A DNA stretch of 64,000 nt from Anaeramoeba flamelloides (lineage: Eukaryota; Metamonada; Anaeramoebidae), in NCBI GenBank assembly GCA_027625915.1, contig JANTQA010000019.1, forward strand, positions 1,703,001-1,767,000, given 5' to 3'. The position numbers were made by a program, and so were the translations under genes. The notes under the pieces were generated by a model that was not told the origin of the DNA, made no database searches, and was given only the letters and a program-made list of their open reading frames with translations. Every line of letters starts with the position of its first letter. The stretch's first letter is position 1. Positions 34,119 through 44,316 of the stretch are shown here, piece after piece.

Positions 34119-35347
34119 TTAAGGTATTAGTAAAAGAAAAAATCCAATAGTAATTTTAAGAGAAGTTTCAAAATTATTTTAAAACATCTCGAAATTGAAA
34201 AAATCCGTAAAAACCGATAATTATAATACCTAATACACTTTTTAAAATATTTTCGGAAATGAATTATTGTTAAAAATGTTTAATCTATTTTTATCAATTT
34301 GGAAAAGGAGATAATCTTAGCACATTTTCAAATTTTTGAATATAAATTATTTTCTTGTAAGAAGAAAGAAATCTTATTATCTTTATGGGAATTGTTAAAA
34401 ATACAATTTAAAAAATAAAACCACCCACGTTTTCAAATAATCCAGTATAAAAAATCAAATTTTCTTCCAAAAAGGATAATAATTATTTGGATCTTGAAAA
34501 AAATTTAATTTATTTATTCAAAGAACAGTCAGAATCATTTTTTCTCTTTATTCAACAAAAAAATACCAAAAAAATAATCAAACCATTAAATTAATGAGTC
34601 CCTCGAAATACTTTTTTAAAAACCTGGAAAATTCAACCTCTAACCCAATAAAGTAATTTTTTTAATTTGAAAATTTTTTAATCAATAATTCATAACCCAA
34701 TCTTAATTACTCTAATGGGTTGGTAAAAACTCAAAGACAAAATATATAAATTTATTTTATTATTATTTTTCAATTTTATAAATAATTTCAGACAAATGAA
34801 GCCAATTCAAATAAATACTACTAATAAAAAAACATTAATATTTCCTTCCACAAATAGGGATTAATAATAATAAAGCTCTCTTTTTTACTCTGAATAATTC
34901 AAAAAAAAATAATATCACAAAATCCAATAAATTTCAATAAATTTAATAAATATTTGTGAATAAAATAAATAATCAATTTTTGAAGTTCCCCAAGAATACA
35001 ATATTTGGTAATTTTTTCTTATTGTATTTTTTCGAATAATATTAAATTTTTAAGATATTTTTTTGATAAAAACCATCCAAGGATTTACTAAATGTGAGAT
35101 TTATTCAAAATAAAATTGACTTGAAAATTTTTCTTTTTCTTTTTCAAATCTAAATCTTCCAAACTAAAAAAGAACAGATCTTTTTGGCTAAAAATTAATT
35201 CCTCAAAAATCACTTCTTAAAAAATGATAAACCATTTCTCTAAAGTTGATAAATAAAGATGTTAATCGGGTTTAATCATACCCCTATCAAAATAATTGAT
35301 ATATTACCTTTTGGAAAAAAATATAAATACCAATATAAAACCCTTAA
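34119..35347 (-). mobile_element. 1.2-kb TTAA-flanked element, family M8, copy A
   Basis: The reverse complement aligns along its entire length to 40823-42039. Its ends are TTAAGGGTTTTATATTGG at the 35347 side and, inverted, TTAAGGTATTAGTAA at the 34119 side. Landmarks in common include TTTATCAACTTTAGAGAAATG (split over the line), AAATACTTTTTTAAAA with CCTGGAAAATTCAAC, TGTTCTTTGAAT and AACAATAATTCATTTC. No ORF longer than about 60 codons is present. TTAA at both ends resembles the piggyBac target, but no transposase is present. Confidence 0.75.
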
Positions 35348-37728
35348 ATCCCTTATTTCAAAATATTAGCAGTATATTCATTTTTCCAGAAGACCAATAT
35401 ATTAAATATCAAAAAAAAAAACACATGATAAATAACAACAGAACATGGTATTAGCTTCCTAAAGTTTTTTTATTTTTTTAAAAAATGCTAAAAATGAAGT
35501 ATCAAATTGGAAATATTTTCTCAAAAATAGAGTAAATTTTGTAATAATATTTTTAGTCAAAAAAACAACCAAAAAAACAAAAATTACAAAATAATTTTTA
35601 CAAATTGTATCCCTAATTAAAATTTTACTAAAAATATCAAGGTTTTTATATTCACAATCTATTTTACTTTAGTTACACTATCAGATATTGAATCAAATGT
35701 TACATTCTAACAAGAATAAAAAAAAAAAAAAAAAAAAAAGGCTTTAATAAGTTAAACTTTATAAATTATCTCGCTCGTTTTTTTTTTTTTTTTTTTTTTT
35801 TTTTTTGACTTCCATTACTATCAAAAGATTAATCTCAACTCTGTTTCAAAAATTTTTATCCATCTGAAATAATAAATTGAAAATATAATTAACCTTTGGT
35901 ATTCTATAAAGACCAATAATGTGATCCTGAGATGTTAAAAATTATAAAAAAATCAAAAACCTAAAAAAAAAGATGAGTAACAATTTTTGAAATCACCATC
36001 TCGGATTTTTGATAACTGGACTTTCAATGAAAAAAAGTTTAACAAGAAGATTTTTTGCCAACAATTAAATTCATTTTAAAAGTCATTGTATATTCTCAAT
36101 TTTCTTAATGATTATTGCTCTTTTTGAAGATGTTATATTTTTATTACTTGATCTTTACAAAATAAAAAAAAAAAAAAAAAAAAAAAGAAAAATAGAAAAA
36201 AAAAAACCTACAAAACGGGAAAAAAATTAAAGGTAAAAAAAAAATTAATCAAAAAAAAAAAGAATGAGAAAAAAAAAAAAAAAACAAAAGAGAAACAAAA
36301 ATTTGAAAAAGCAAAACAAAAATTTGCAAAATAAGAAAAAAAAATTCTGATCCAAAAATTTAAAAATAAGTTTTGATAAGAATATGGGATAAATCCTTAA
36401 AAAAACTTCCATTAACATTATAAAATGGGCCAAATTCTTGAAAAATAGTTTAGTTATATATATATATATAATAAATTACCAAATGAAAAAATTAAGATTA
36501 ATTAAAAAAATTAAAATAGTAGTGATTCTAGTTGAGAAGATTAAAGTAGGTTGGTTCAAACTAAAACACATTTTTATTTAAATATTCGAAAAGGGATTTC
36601 AACTTCAACGTACATTAATGAAAAAAATCCATTGGATATTAACAAAAAGGATCTGGGTGAGTTTTGTATATCAAATTTAGATTAATAGTTTATATATTAT
36701 CCTAATATTGTTTTCTTTTTTATTCATTTCTTTTATAGAAGTGATTAATAAAAAAATAATATTTACCCAAGAAAAGAGATTAAAAAAAAAAATCCTTATA
36801 AACAATCAAATAAAAACCATTACAAAAAAAAAGAGAGAAAACCTTTTTGAAGATAGTTATATACAAACACACATTAATTTAAAGGTTTACCAAATAAGAA
36901 AATTAATATAACGAGAGCCAATGTAAAAATTAAATTTTTAAGAAAAAAATTTCCCTTTCGATGTATAATACCTGGAATCACTTATTTTTAATCAAACACA
37001 AAATTCCTTCAACACACTCCAATTCTTTAGAAAAAAATATATTTTCAAACTAAGGGTTACTCAATAGACAAAAAAATAAAAAAAAAATGTTGAAATATTC
37101 TGTAAAAAATTTGACAACTATCCATTTTACTCAAAGAATTTTAGATAATTATTTTGAATGAAAAACTTAGATTTGAAGAATTTCAAAAATCAATTTTTTT
37201 TTAAAAGGTAAATTTAGAACAAGTTACTATTTTTTTTTTCAATTTTTATTTTCAAATTCTTTCAAACGTTTGAAAGAAATTCCAATAGAATAAACGTTTT
37301 CAAATTAAAAATCCAAACCTTTTACCTGACCTGTATTCATCAGAATGAATATTGGGTGTATATTAATTACAGAATCTATTGATGAATTCAACAATCATGC
37401 ATTTTACTAATGTAATTGTTCTCAGGCATAATTTACACAATTAGATTCAAAATAAATATATTTGTTGTTTGCTGATATATTTTTGATTGCAATTCTGAAT
37501 TTTTTTTAACAAGAACCAGTTAAATTCTCAATAAGAAAAAGAAAGAAAAACAAAAACACATACGACAATAGAAGAGGTTTAAAATGCAAAAAAAAAAAAA
37601 AAAAAATCAAAAACTTGAAACCAAAATAGAAATTTACGAAGAAATTTGATTGTTTTCACAAAAATGGAAATTTATCAAATTAATATAAAATAATATATTT
37701 TTATAAAATTGGCGATTCGTCAAGTATT

Positions 37729-39993
37729 TTAAATTCTTTCATAAATTTTAAAATCAAACCTATCATAAATTAATCGAAACCCGACTACATCAATCACCCG
37801 ATTTGAAATTTTCTGTGAATCAAAACTTGATTCCCAAATATGTGTTACTTTAAATTTATCAAAATATTGGATTAGCTGTTCATCGGTTATATATTCTGGG
37901 GCTGTCAGCATTCTTTTTGAGTCTCGTTGAACAAGCCCGTATTTAATACCATGTGACCACAACCAACCCGAATACCCGGCTACCTGTTTCATCCCAGCAA
38001 TTGTAGTGAATGGGAATTTATGATCGTCATCGTAAGTGGCAAAGACTGCGTCGCTTTGGATGTTTTGGGCAATCCATTCCCCAACTTCTATGTCATAATG
38101 GGATTGCAATTGGTATTTATTATCCTTCAAACTAATTACGGATAGTGCACCCGAAAAAATTGAGGTTATTAAAAGTGCAATGGCTACAATACAACAAATG
38201 ACAAGCATGCATTTTTTAATTTTATTATTGTTTATTTTATTTGGAATTTTGATTAGCCAAATCAAAAAATATCCAGAAACGCCAGCAAATGCCATTATTG
38301 AGAAATTCATCAGTTTGATATTATCATAATTCCAAGGCTGGAATTTTATATATAAACAAATTATAAAAAGTAATAGCTGTGGAATTAATATACATAATAA
38401 TTTAAAATTTTTTAAAATCAAAAGCAATAAAAAGCCAAGCACAGTAATGGAAAGGATTGGGCCGAGGCTTTGGAAAATATAAAGAAGGGGATTAGTCTCT
38501 TTCCCATTCCAGATCGGTTCATATGTAAGAAATGAGATGTTTGAAGTTGTTCTTTTAATAAAGGGTAACAATTGTGGCAATGCTATTAGATTTGCCAAAA
38601 TCGCATAAATAAACATAAAAAGTAAATATTTCCCGACACCCACTTCATTCGTTTTTTTGAATTTCTTTTTATCACCTTCGTCTTTTTCATTTTCTTTATC
38701 TTTTTCTTTTCCTTTTCCTTTTCCTTTTTCATTTTCATTTTCATTTTCATTTCCTTTTCCTTTTCTTTTTCTTTTTCCTTTTCCTTTTTTGTTTTCTTTT
38801 TCTTCTTCATTTATCTTGTTTGGATCATTTTCTTTTTGATTTCTGGATTTTTTAAAAATCTTATAAAATAAACTCGCAAAAGGAAAGCAAAAAATAAAAG
38901 ACAAGCCAGTAATAAAACCCGTTGCAATATAACTGTGAGTATGAGAAAGTGGAAGAACACCAACTATTAAAGACATTAAAATTAACATTCGAAATTCATA
39001 TTTCTTGATCGTAGATTTTTTAACTAATTGGTGAAACAAAATTAAAGCAGCCAAGGATAAAGGATAACCAAGCAGGGAAGTTCTTTGTGGCACTAAAGTC
39101 GCATCAAGAAACCCCAACCAAAAATAGGAAATGTCTTTGCCAATTTTGAAAACATAATCATACTGGAATTTAAACTCGAGCAAATTAAAAGAATTGTCTT
39201 GGTTTGTGAAATTGAACAAAAACTTGAGAAAGCCAATGCCACCAGAAAAAATGACTAACAAAACTGAAACACTTGCGGAACACTTGCTTTGAAAAAGTCG
39301 ATAATTCAATGAATAGAGAAGGCAAACAAAGGAATAAAATAACAAAGCAGATGGCAGGATAATACTTGTACGTAAAGTTGCACCCGAAGACACCAAGAGA
39401 GCAGAAAAGTAATCAGAGAAAAAAGGATAGGTTAACTGTTCATCATAAAAGAATGGGAATTGGAAATCTAAATAATTGCTGAATTTTGAATTGCATCCTC
39501 GAAGAAAGGACTCAATAAGCGTCATGTGGAATGGTAAATCGCCATAAGAATTCTTCATCGTAAATGTACCTATTGGGTGGGGCCTTAAGATGGAGTTCGT
39601 GAGGATCCACAAAAAGATTGGAAATAAGATCACTTGAACTAAACACAATTGATAGTGGGCTTGCATCTCTTGCAGAAACACCTTGAAAATTAATTTACTT
39701 TTTTGTTTCATTCGTTGATTTTGATTCACCGCTTTTGCATATTCTAAATAAATTAATTCAGTTCCAAGAATACAGATCCAAATAGCAATAAGCGCCGAGA
39801 TATGGAATGCTGTCAGTTGTTGTTTAAAAAGGTATCGAATCGATAAACTGAAAAAAATTGTTACAACGATGCATAAGGGAAAAGATAATGAAATAATTTC
39901 ATAGAGATGAAAGGGCTTTTTGTAAAACAGAAGATACAAGATTAAAAATGTCGACAAAAAGGAAAAAGTTAAAAGATATAAATAATCTATCAT
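37729..39993 (-). CDS. Multi-pass membrane protein, GT-C glycosyltransferase-like
   Basis: This is a single-exon 754-residue protein with ATG start and about 11-13 hydrophobic segments. After the fourth or so segment comes NSYGDLPFHMTLIESFLRG, an acidic-motif loop like the first luminal loop of GT-C enzymes, followed by YPFFSDYFSALLVSSGATLR. Later come VPQRTSLLGYPLSLAALILF and SHTHSYIATGF. The soluble C-terminal part has WIAQNIQSDAVFATYDDDHK, AGYSGWLWSHGIKYGL and the end FDFKIYERI. That arrangement recalls uncharacterised bacterial and archaeal membrane proteins. Enzyme activity on a lipid-linked sugar donor is an inference from fold type; the substrate is unknown. A cytoplasmic loop (about residues 390-450) is a Lys/Glu/Gly low-complexity insert typical of this genome, so the gene is resident in this genome, not contamination. 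Confidence 0.7.
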   Translation of the reverse strand: MIDYLYLLTFSFLSTFLILYLLFYKKPFHLYEIISLSFPLCIVVTIFFSLSIRYLFKQQLTAFHISALIAIWICILGTELIYLEYAKAVNQNQRMKQKSKLIFKVFLQEMQAHYQLCLVQVILFPIFLWILTNSILRPHPIGTFTMKNSYGDLPFHMTLIESFLRGCNSKFSNYLDFQFPFFYDEQLTYPFFSDYFSALLVSSGATLRTSIILPSALLFYSFVCLLYSLNYRLFQSKCSASVSVLLVIFSGGIGFLKFLFNFTNQDNSFNLLEFKFQYDYVFKIGKDISYFWLGFLDATLVPQRTSLLGYPLSLAALILFHQLVKKSTIKKYEFRMLILMSLIVGVLPLSHTHSYIATGFITGLSFIFCFPFASLFYKIFKKSRNQKENDPNKINEEEKENKKGKGKRKRKGKGNENENENEKGKGKGKEKDKENEKDEGDKKKFKKTNEVGVGKYLLFMFIYAILANLIALPQLLPFIKRTTSNISFLTYEPIWNGKETNPLLYIFQSLGPILSITVLGFLLLLILKNFKLLCILIPQLLLFIICLYIKFQPWNYDNIKLMNFSIMAFAGVSGYFLIWLIKIPNKINNNKIKKCMLVICCIVAIALLITSIFSGALSVISLKDNKYQLQSHYDIEVGEWIAQNIQSDAVFATYDDDHKFPFTTIAGMKQVAGYSGWLWSHGIKYGLVQRDSKRMLTAPEYITDEQLIQYFDKFKVTHIWESSFDSQKISNRVIDVVGFRLIYDRFDFKIYERI

Positions 39994-40160
39994 TTTTGGA
40001 AGGAGGAGAAAAAAATGATTAATAAAAAGTATAATTTTGATTTTTTTATTTTCATTTCTTTGAGGTTTTGTATATTGATCTGGAATTGTTGTTTTTTTCC
40101 ATATATACGAATACTAGGTTATTCTGAATAAGAAAGAGATGAAAAACATCAAATTTACTA

Positions 40161-40656
40161 TTATAGTTGGGAAAAAAATACCGGACATGAAAAAAATCCC
40201 GGACAAGATTTTTAATTGTGATTATTAGTAAAATTTTTGTATAATTTCAATTAAATCCTTATTATAAATAACCAATTTTTTTATGAGATTAGTAATAAAC
40301 CTACCTAAAGTCCATCAAAGTAAGGTGTCTCTAGAATACTCGAGTAATTGTTTGATAGCCTAATGTTGATCAACTTTTTTTTGAAAAACAATCGAGTTTT
40401 ATAGAGGTTTACTAGAGTTTGAGAAATGATGATTTTTATTCTTGTTTTTTGATTGATTGAATGGTGTTTTGAACAAGTGTGATTTCATCAATCATCATTC
40501 TAATAAGTGGGGGGGTTATAATTGAAAAAGTTCGATTCTTAAAAAAAGGAATTTGATTGTAAATAAATGAAATTACACAATAATTTTACTAATATTCACA
40601 ATTAAAAATCTTGTCCGGGATTTTTTTCATGTCCGGTATTTTTTTCACTGCTCTAT
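40161..40656. mobile_element. Young MITE-like element, family M4
   Basis: The terminal inverted repeats of about 70 bp are almost identical. Both arms read GAAAAAAATACCGGACATG, then AAAAAAATCCCGGACAAG, then ATTTTTAATTGTGA(T/A)TATTAGT. The first mismatch within the arm appears only after about 50 bp. The outermost 6-8 bases differ slightly, with TA near both edges, suggesting a TA-type target. The total is about 495 bp with no ORF. The near-perfect arms suggest recent mobility compared with other elements here. Confidence 0.8.
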
Positions 40657-40822
40657 TTTCTTTTGGTTGGCTTTTTTAAAAAAGAAGAGGTTAGGTTTAA
40701 ATAATAAGGAGCCTTATTCAAAAGTTAAAAACAATAAAAATGAGAATCAATACAAGAATATCCTTTCAATAAAAAACAACCGAATTCAAATTTTAGAAAA
40801 TAGAAAAACAGACTTTTTTGGT

Positions 40823-42039
40823 TTAAGGGACTAGTAACTCTTATTTATTTATTTTCCCAAAGGTAATAGAGTATGTATTTACATCAGGATACAATTAAAC
40901 CCAATAAGAAACTTCGTTTGTCAACTTTAGAGAAATGAATAATCATTTTTAAAAGATTTCATTTTTCCAATGGAATTTTCAGTCAAAAAAACTGATCCTT
41001 TTTTGTTGGGTTTTTGGATCAAATTAGAAAAACTAAAATTTGCAAATAAATTTAATTTTTGAAGAAATATCACTTTTAAAAATTTCTGAGAGTCTTTATG
41101 GACAAGAAACCTTGTGTATTTAATATTATTTTAAAAATAGATAAAAAATAAATCAAATATTGTATCCTTGAAGATCTAAAAAATTTGAACATTTATTTTA
41201 TTCACAAATATTTATGAAATTTCTTGAAATTTAAAAGACTTGTCAATATACTTTTTCAAATATCAAGAGTATAAACAAGGAAACTGTTTGTATTAAAAGC
41301 ACTTATTTGATAATATCTATTATTTTTTTTATTATTAGATATATGCATTTGAATTGGTTTATTTGTTGCAAAATCTTGAAAAAGTTGAGAACTAAATGTA
41401 AAACCTATTTGATATATTTAATCATTGGGCTGCTAATGACTTACTGAAATAATTAAGATTTGGTTTATAATTATTAATTATAAATAATCAAATTAAAAAG
41501 TATTTCTTTAGAGAATAAGTTGAATTTTCCAGGTTTTAAAAAAGTATTTCGGGAGAATTTTTAATTTTGATTCTTTGGTTCTTTTTCTCATATTTTTTCA
41601 TTTAATCCCTTGAAAAAATAGATTTGGTCTGTTCTTTGAATCACAAAATTCTATTTTTTACAAGTTAAAATAATTATTGTATTTTTTTGAGATTAAACAG
41701 ATTTTTTAAACTTAGTTATTTTAGTACTTAGTGGTTTCATTTTTAAAGTGTATTTTTGTACACTTCCTTTACAGATAAAAATATTTCAATCTTCTTTCAA
41801 AGAAAATAATTTTTTTTAAATAATTTGGAAATATGTTGGATTTTGAACTTTTCAAAAATGGGAAAAATGGATCAGTCTTTTAAAAACAATAATTCATTTC
41901 TGAAAATAGTATTACAAGTAAGATCTGTCTTGTAGTTATCAGATTTTTACTTTATTTTTCAAATTCAAGATACGGTAAATTTTTTTTTAATTTGATAGTA
42001 AATTTACTTGAATATTTTTTTAGTTTACTAGTCCCTTAA
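40823..42039 (+). mobile_element. 1.2-kb TTAA-flanked element, family M8, copy B
   Basis: The left end TTAAGGGACTAGTAA is perfectly inverted at the right end. The element is 1217 bp and aligns end to end, in reverse, with the 1229-bp copy at 34119-35347. The outer TTAA on both sides could be the duplicated target. Internally there is no ORF of note, so it is non-autonomous. The piggyBac-like assignment rests on TTAA alone. Confidence 0.8.
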
Positions 42040-42562
42040 GGTCATGTAAAAATGAAAATTTTGAACAATTAATAAAAGAAATAATAAATGTTTGAAGGAT
42101 AAAACGAAATATTAATCACTCAAGTGGTTTTTTACTAATACTTTTTTTGAATAAAAAAGGGTTTTTTACTGATTGATCCATTATAAAGACTTTTTTGAAA
42201 ACCTATAAAAATTTTTGGGATTAAGAAAAATATTCCTTTGATCATGCTATTTGAGTAGATTCAAATAGATTTTTTTGTATATTTTTCTGATATCGAAATG
42301 TAAAATTACCCCCACAAGTTGATTTTTTATGTGATGTAAATTCAAATTTTTATCTATTTTTATTCAAACTAAGAATTAAAAAAGTGTTTCGTACTTTACA
42401 GAATAAATAAAAGACCCTATTATAAAATTTTATTTATTTTTAATTACACTTTTATGATAATTGTTTGAAAATACATGAGTCCTCAACGGATATTTCCCCA
42501 ATAATGCACATAATACTTTTACTTATATTAATTGGAAAAAATCATTTAATATTTTCCTTACA

Positions 42563-42757
42563 ATCAATTCCACCTCTAATGCATAAACTCTAAAAGAAAT
42601 TTAAGGTACAAAAAAATCTTGAATTAAGGTATATATTTGGAATTTTTTTTTTTACAATTTATATGACTTGAATTCGAATTTTGTGAATTAATTTGAAATT
42701 TTTTTTATAACTAAAAGATTGTTGAACATTTGATCCTTAAAAGCAGAACCAACTGTA
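42563..42757. mobile_element. MITE-like element, family M1, diverged copy
   Basis: The left end CAATTCCACCTCTAATGCAT and right end CTTAAAAGCAGAACCAACTG correspond to the termini of 2671-2875 with several substitutions, at nearly the same spacing (195 against 205 bp). No ORF is present. Confidence 0.5.
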
Positions 42758-43329
42758 GATTTTGAGGGTTTTTTGTTAGAAAAACTTTTTTAAAATTCAC
42801 CAAATCAAATTTCAAGGCAATTTTATTGAAAATTTATTGAAAAATCAAATCCAAAAGAAAATTTATGAAATTAATTCAAATTTTAATAAAATATTATTAA
42901 TTTGAATTAAACTTATTCTCTTGTAAAACCCCTATTTCCTTTTGATTATTTGAGGGGTTTAATTGAAAATAATTTAAAAAATTTAACTAACAACTTTAAT
43001 GTGTAAATCTAATTTTTTCAACAAGTGTTTAGTCATGATAATTATCCCTTGAATTACATTTTGTCTTGAAAAGAAATATAATTATATCATATTTTTAAAA
43101 AGAAAGAAAAAAAAACAATTTTGGAGTAAACAATAATTTATTCTGAAAAAAATGTACAAATATAAATAATAAACCTCGGTATCGAAAGTAAAAATTACTT
43201 ATTAGTGAAAAAAAAAATATAATATATTTATAATTAAAATCATTTTATTGTATATTAAGGCCGAAAACACCCCTAAAGTTTAATTTTCTTGAAATAAATA
43301 ATTTTACCTTCAAATAAGCACATTTTTAA

Positions 43330-43810
43330 TGAGTGAATTATATACATTTAAAGCGTTTGTAGGAATATTATATGAAAAATATAATTTGAAAATGAAAATC
43401 ATTTTTTAGACATTTTTCCTTTAAAATTTTATTTTTTTCGTTTTTTTTTTTTGATAAATAATTCATTTGCAAAAGATTTTTTTATTACAAGATCTATAAT
43501 CGCAAGGGAAAAGTTTGTATTTGTAATGTTATTGAAAAAGTGAAAATAATTGTTGAAAAATATTATAAATTTTGGGCGAATTTTATTTGATCTTCAATTG
43601 AGATTAAAATGAAACCTGTTGTTTTTCTGAAGTTAACAAAGAGTTTGGGTTTTTCAATAATTAGTAAATCGATTGTTTTTCAAATTAACCTCATACATAT
43701 ATCAACTATTCTTTGATGTGTATTATTCCACTTATATATTATCAATTCTTTAACGGGCAGATATTAAAAATAATTGATATTTGAAAATAGTTTTGGGGTC
43801 ACTTTAAAGA
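43330..43810 (+). repeat. Dispersed repeat family R3, copy 1
   Basis: Its first 400 bp align by eye to 62975-63400. Landmarks are a TATA(C/T)ATTTAAAG(C/G)GTTTG block, AAAATCATTTTTT, TTTATTTGATCTTCAATTGA and TGTTTTTCT. The copies are well diverged. No ORF is present. Confidence 0.55.
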
Positions 43811-44316
43811 AATAAAGTTTAAATTGAATTTGTATATAAATTATTTTGATAAATTCGGGGTTATTATTTTTTGTAAGTGGTTAGTAACTCATGAAAATAA
43901 GAACAAAAATAAATAAACAGTAAAATCATTTATTCAAAGAAAAACAAAAAAAAACATTCTCCAATCAGATTAAGAATTGAAAAATAAGTCGCAATTATTA
44001 AGAAATAATAATAATAATAAAAATTGGATAAAAATTGTATTTAATAGTACAAAAAGTATAATTTATTAGATATTATTAAGAAACACTAACTTTCTGAAAC
44101 GAGAAAGGTGGTGTTTCATTTTTGTGAATTATTCCTAAAATAAGCATTATGAAGTAAATATTTTTTTTTTTTGAGAATATGGAATGATTTTTTTGCCCAA
44201 GGTATTTTTTATTTAACAGAATTATCTTGTGGTATGTATATAATAAAATAAAAATCATACAAGTAGAAAAATAGTTCAAAAAAAAATAAAAAAATAAAAA
44301 TATTCAATAAATATAA

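Larger units (their letters stand above)
32580..37728. other. 5.1-kb gene-poor interval
   Basis: The interval contains an M5 MITE-like element (33199-33424), one copy of the 1.2-kb TTAA element (34119-35347), a long A run near 35720-35740 followed by a T run of about 29 at 35778-35806, A-rich sequence at 36150-36350 and an (AT)n tract near 36450-36470. No gene is supported. Confidence 0.6.
39994..44316. other. 4.3-kb gene-poor interval
   Basis: The interval holds M4 (about 40161-40656), M8 copy B (40823-42039), a diverged M1 copy (42563-42757) and R3 copy 1 (43330-43810). No gene is supported. The 67-codon frame at 44076-44279 has no coding character. Confidence 0.6.
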
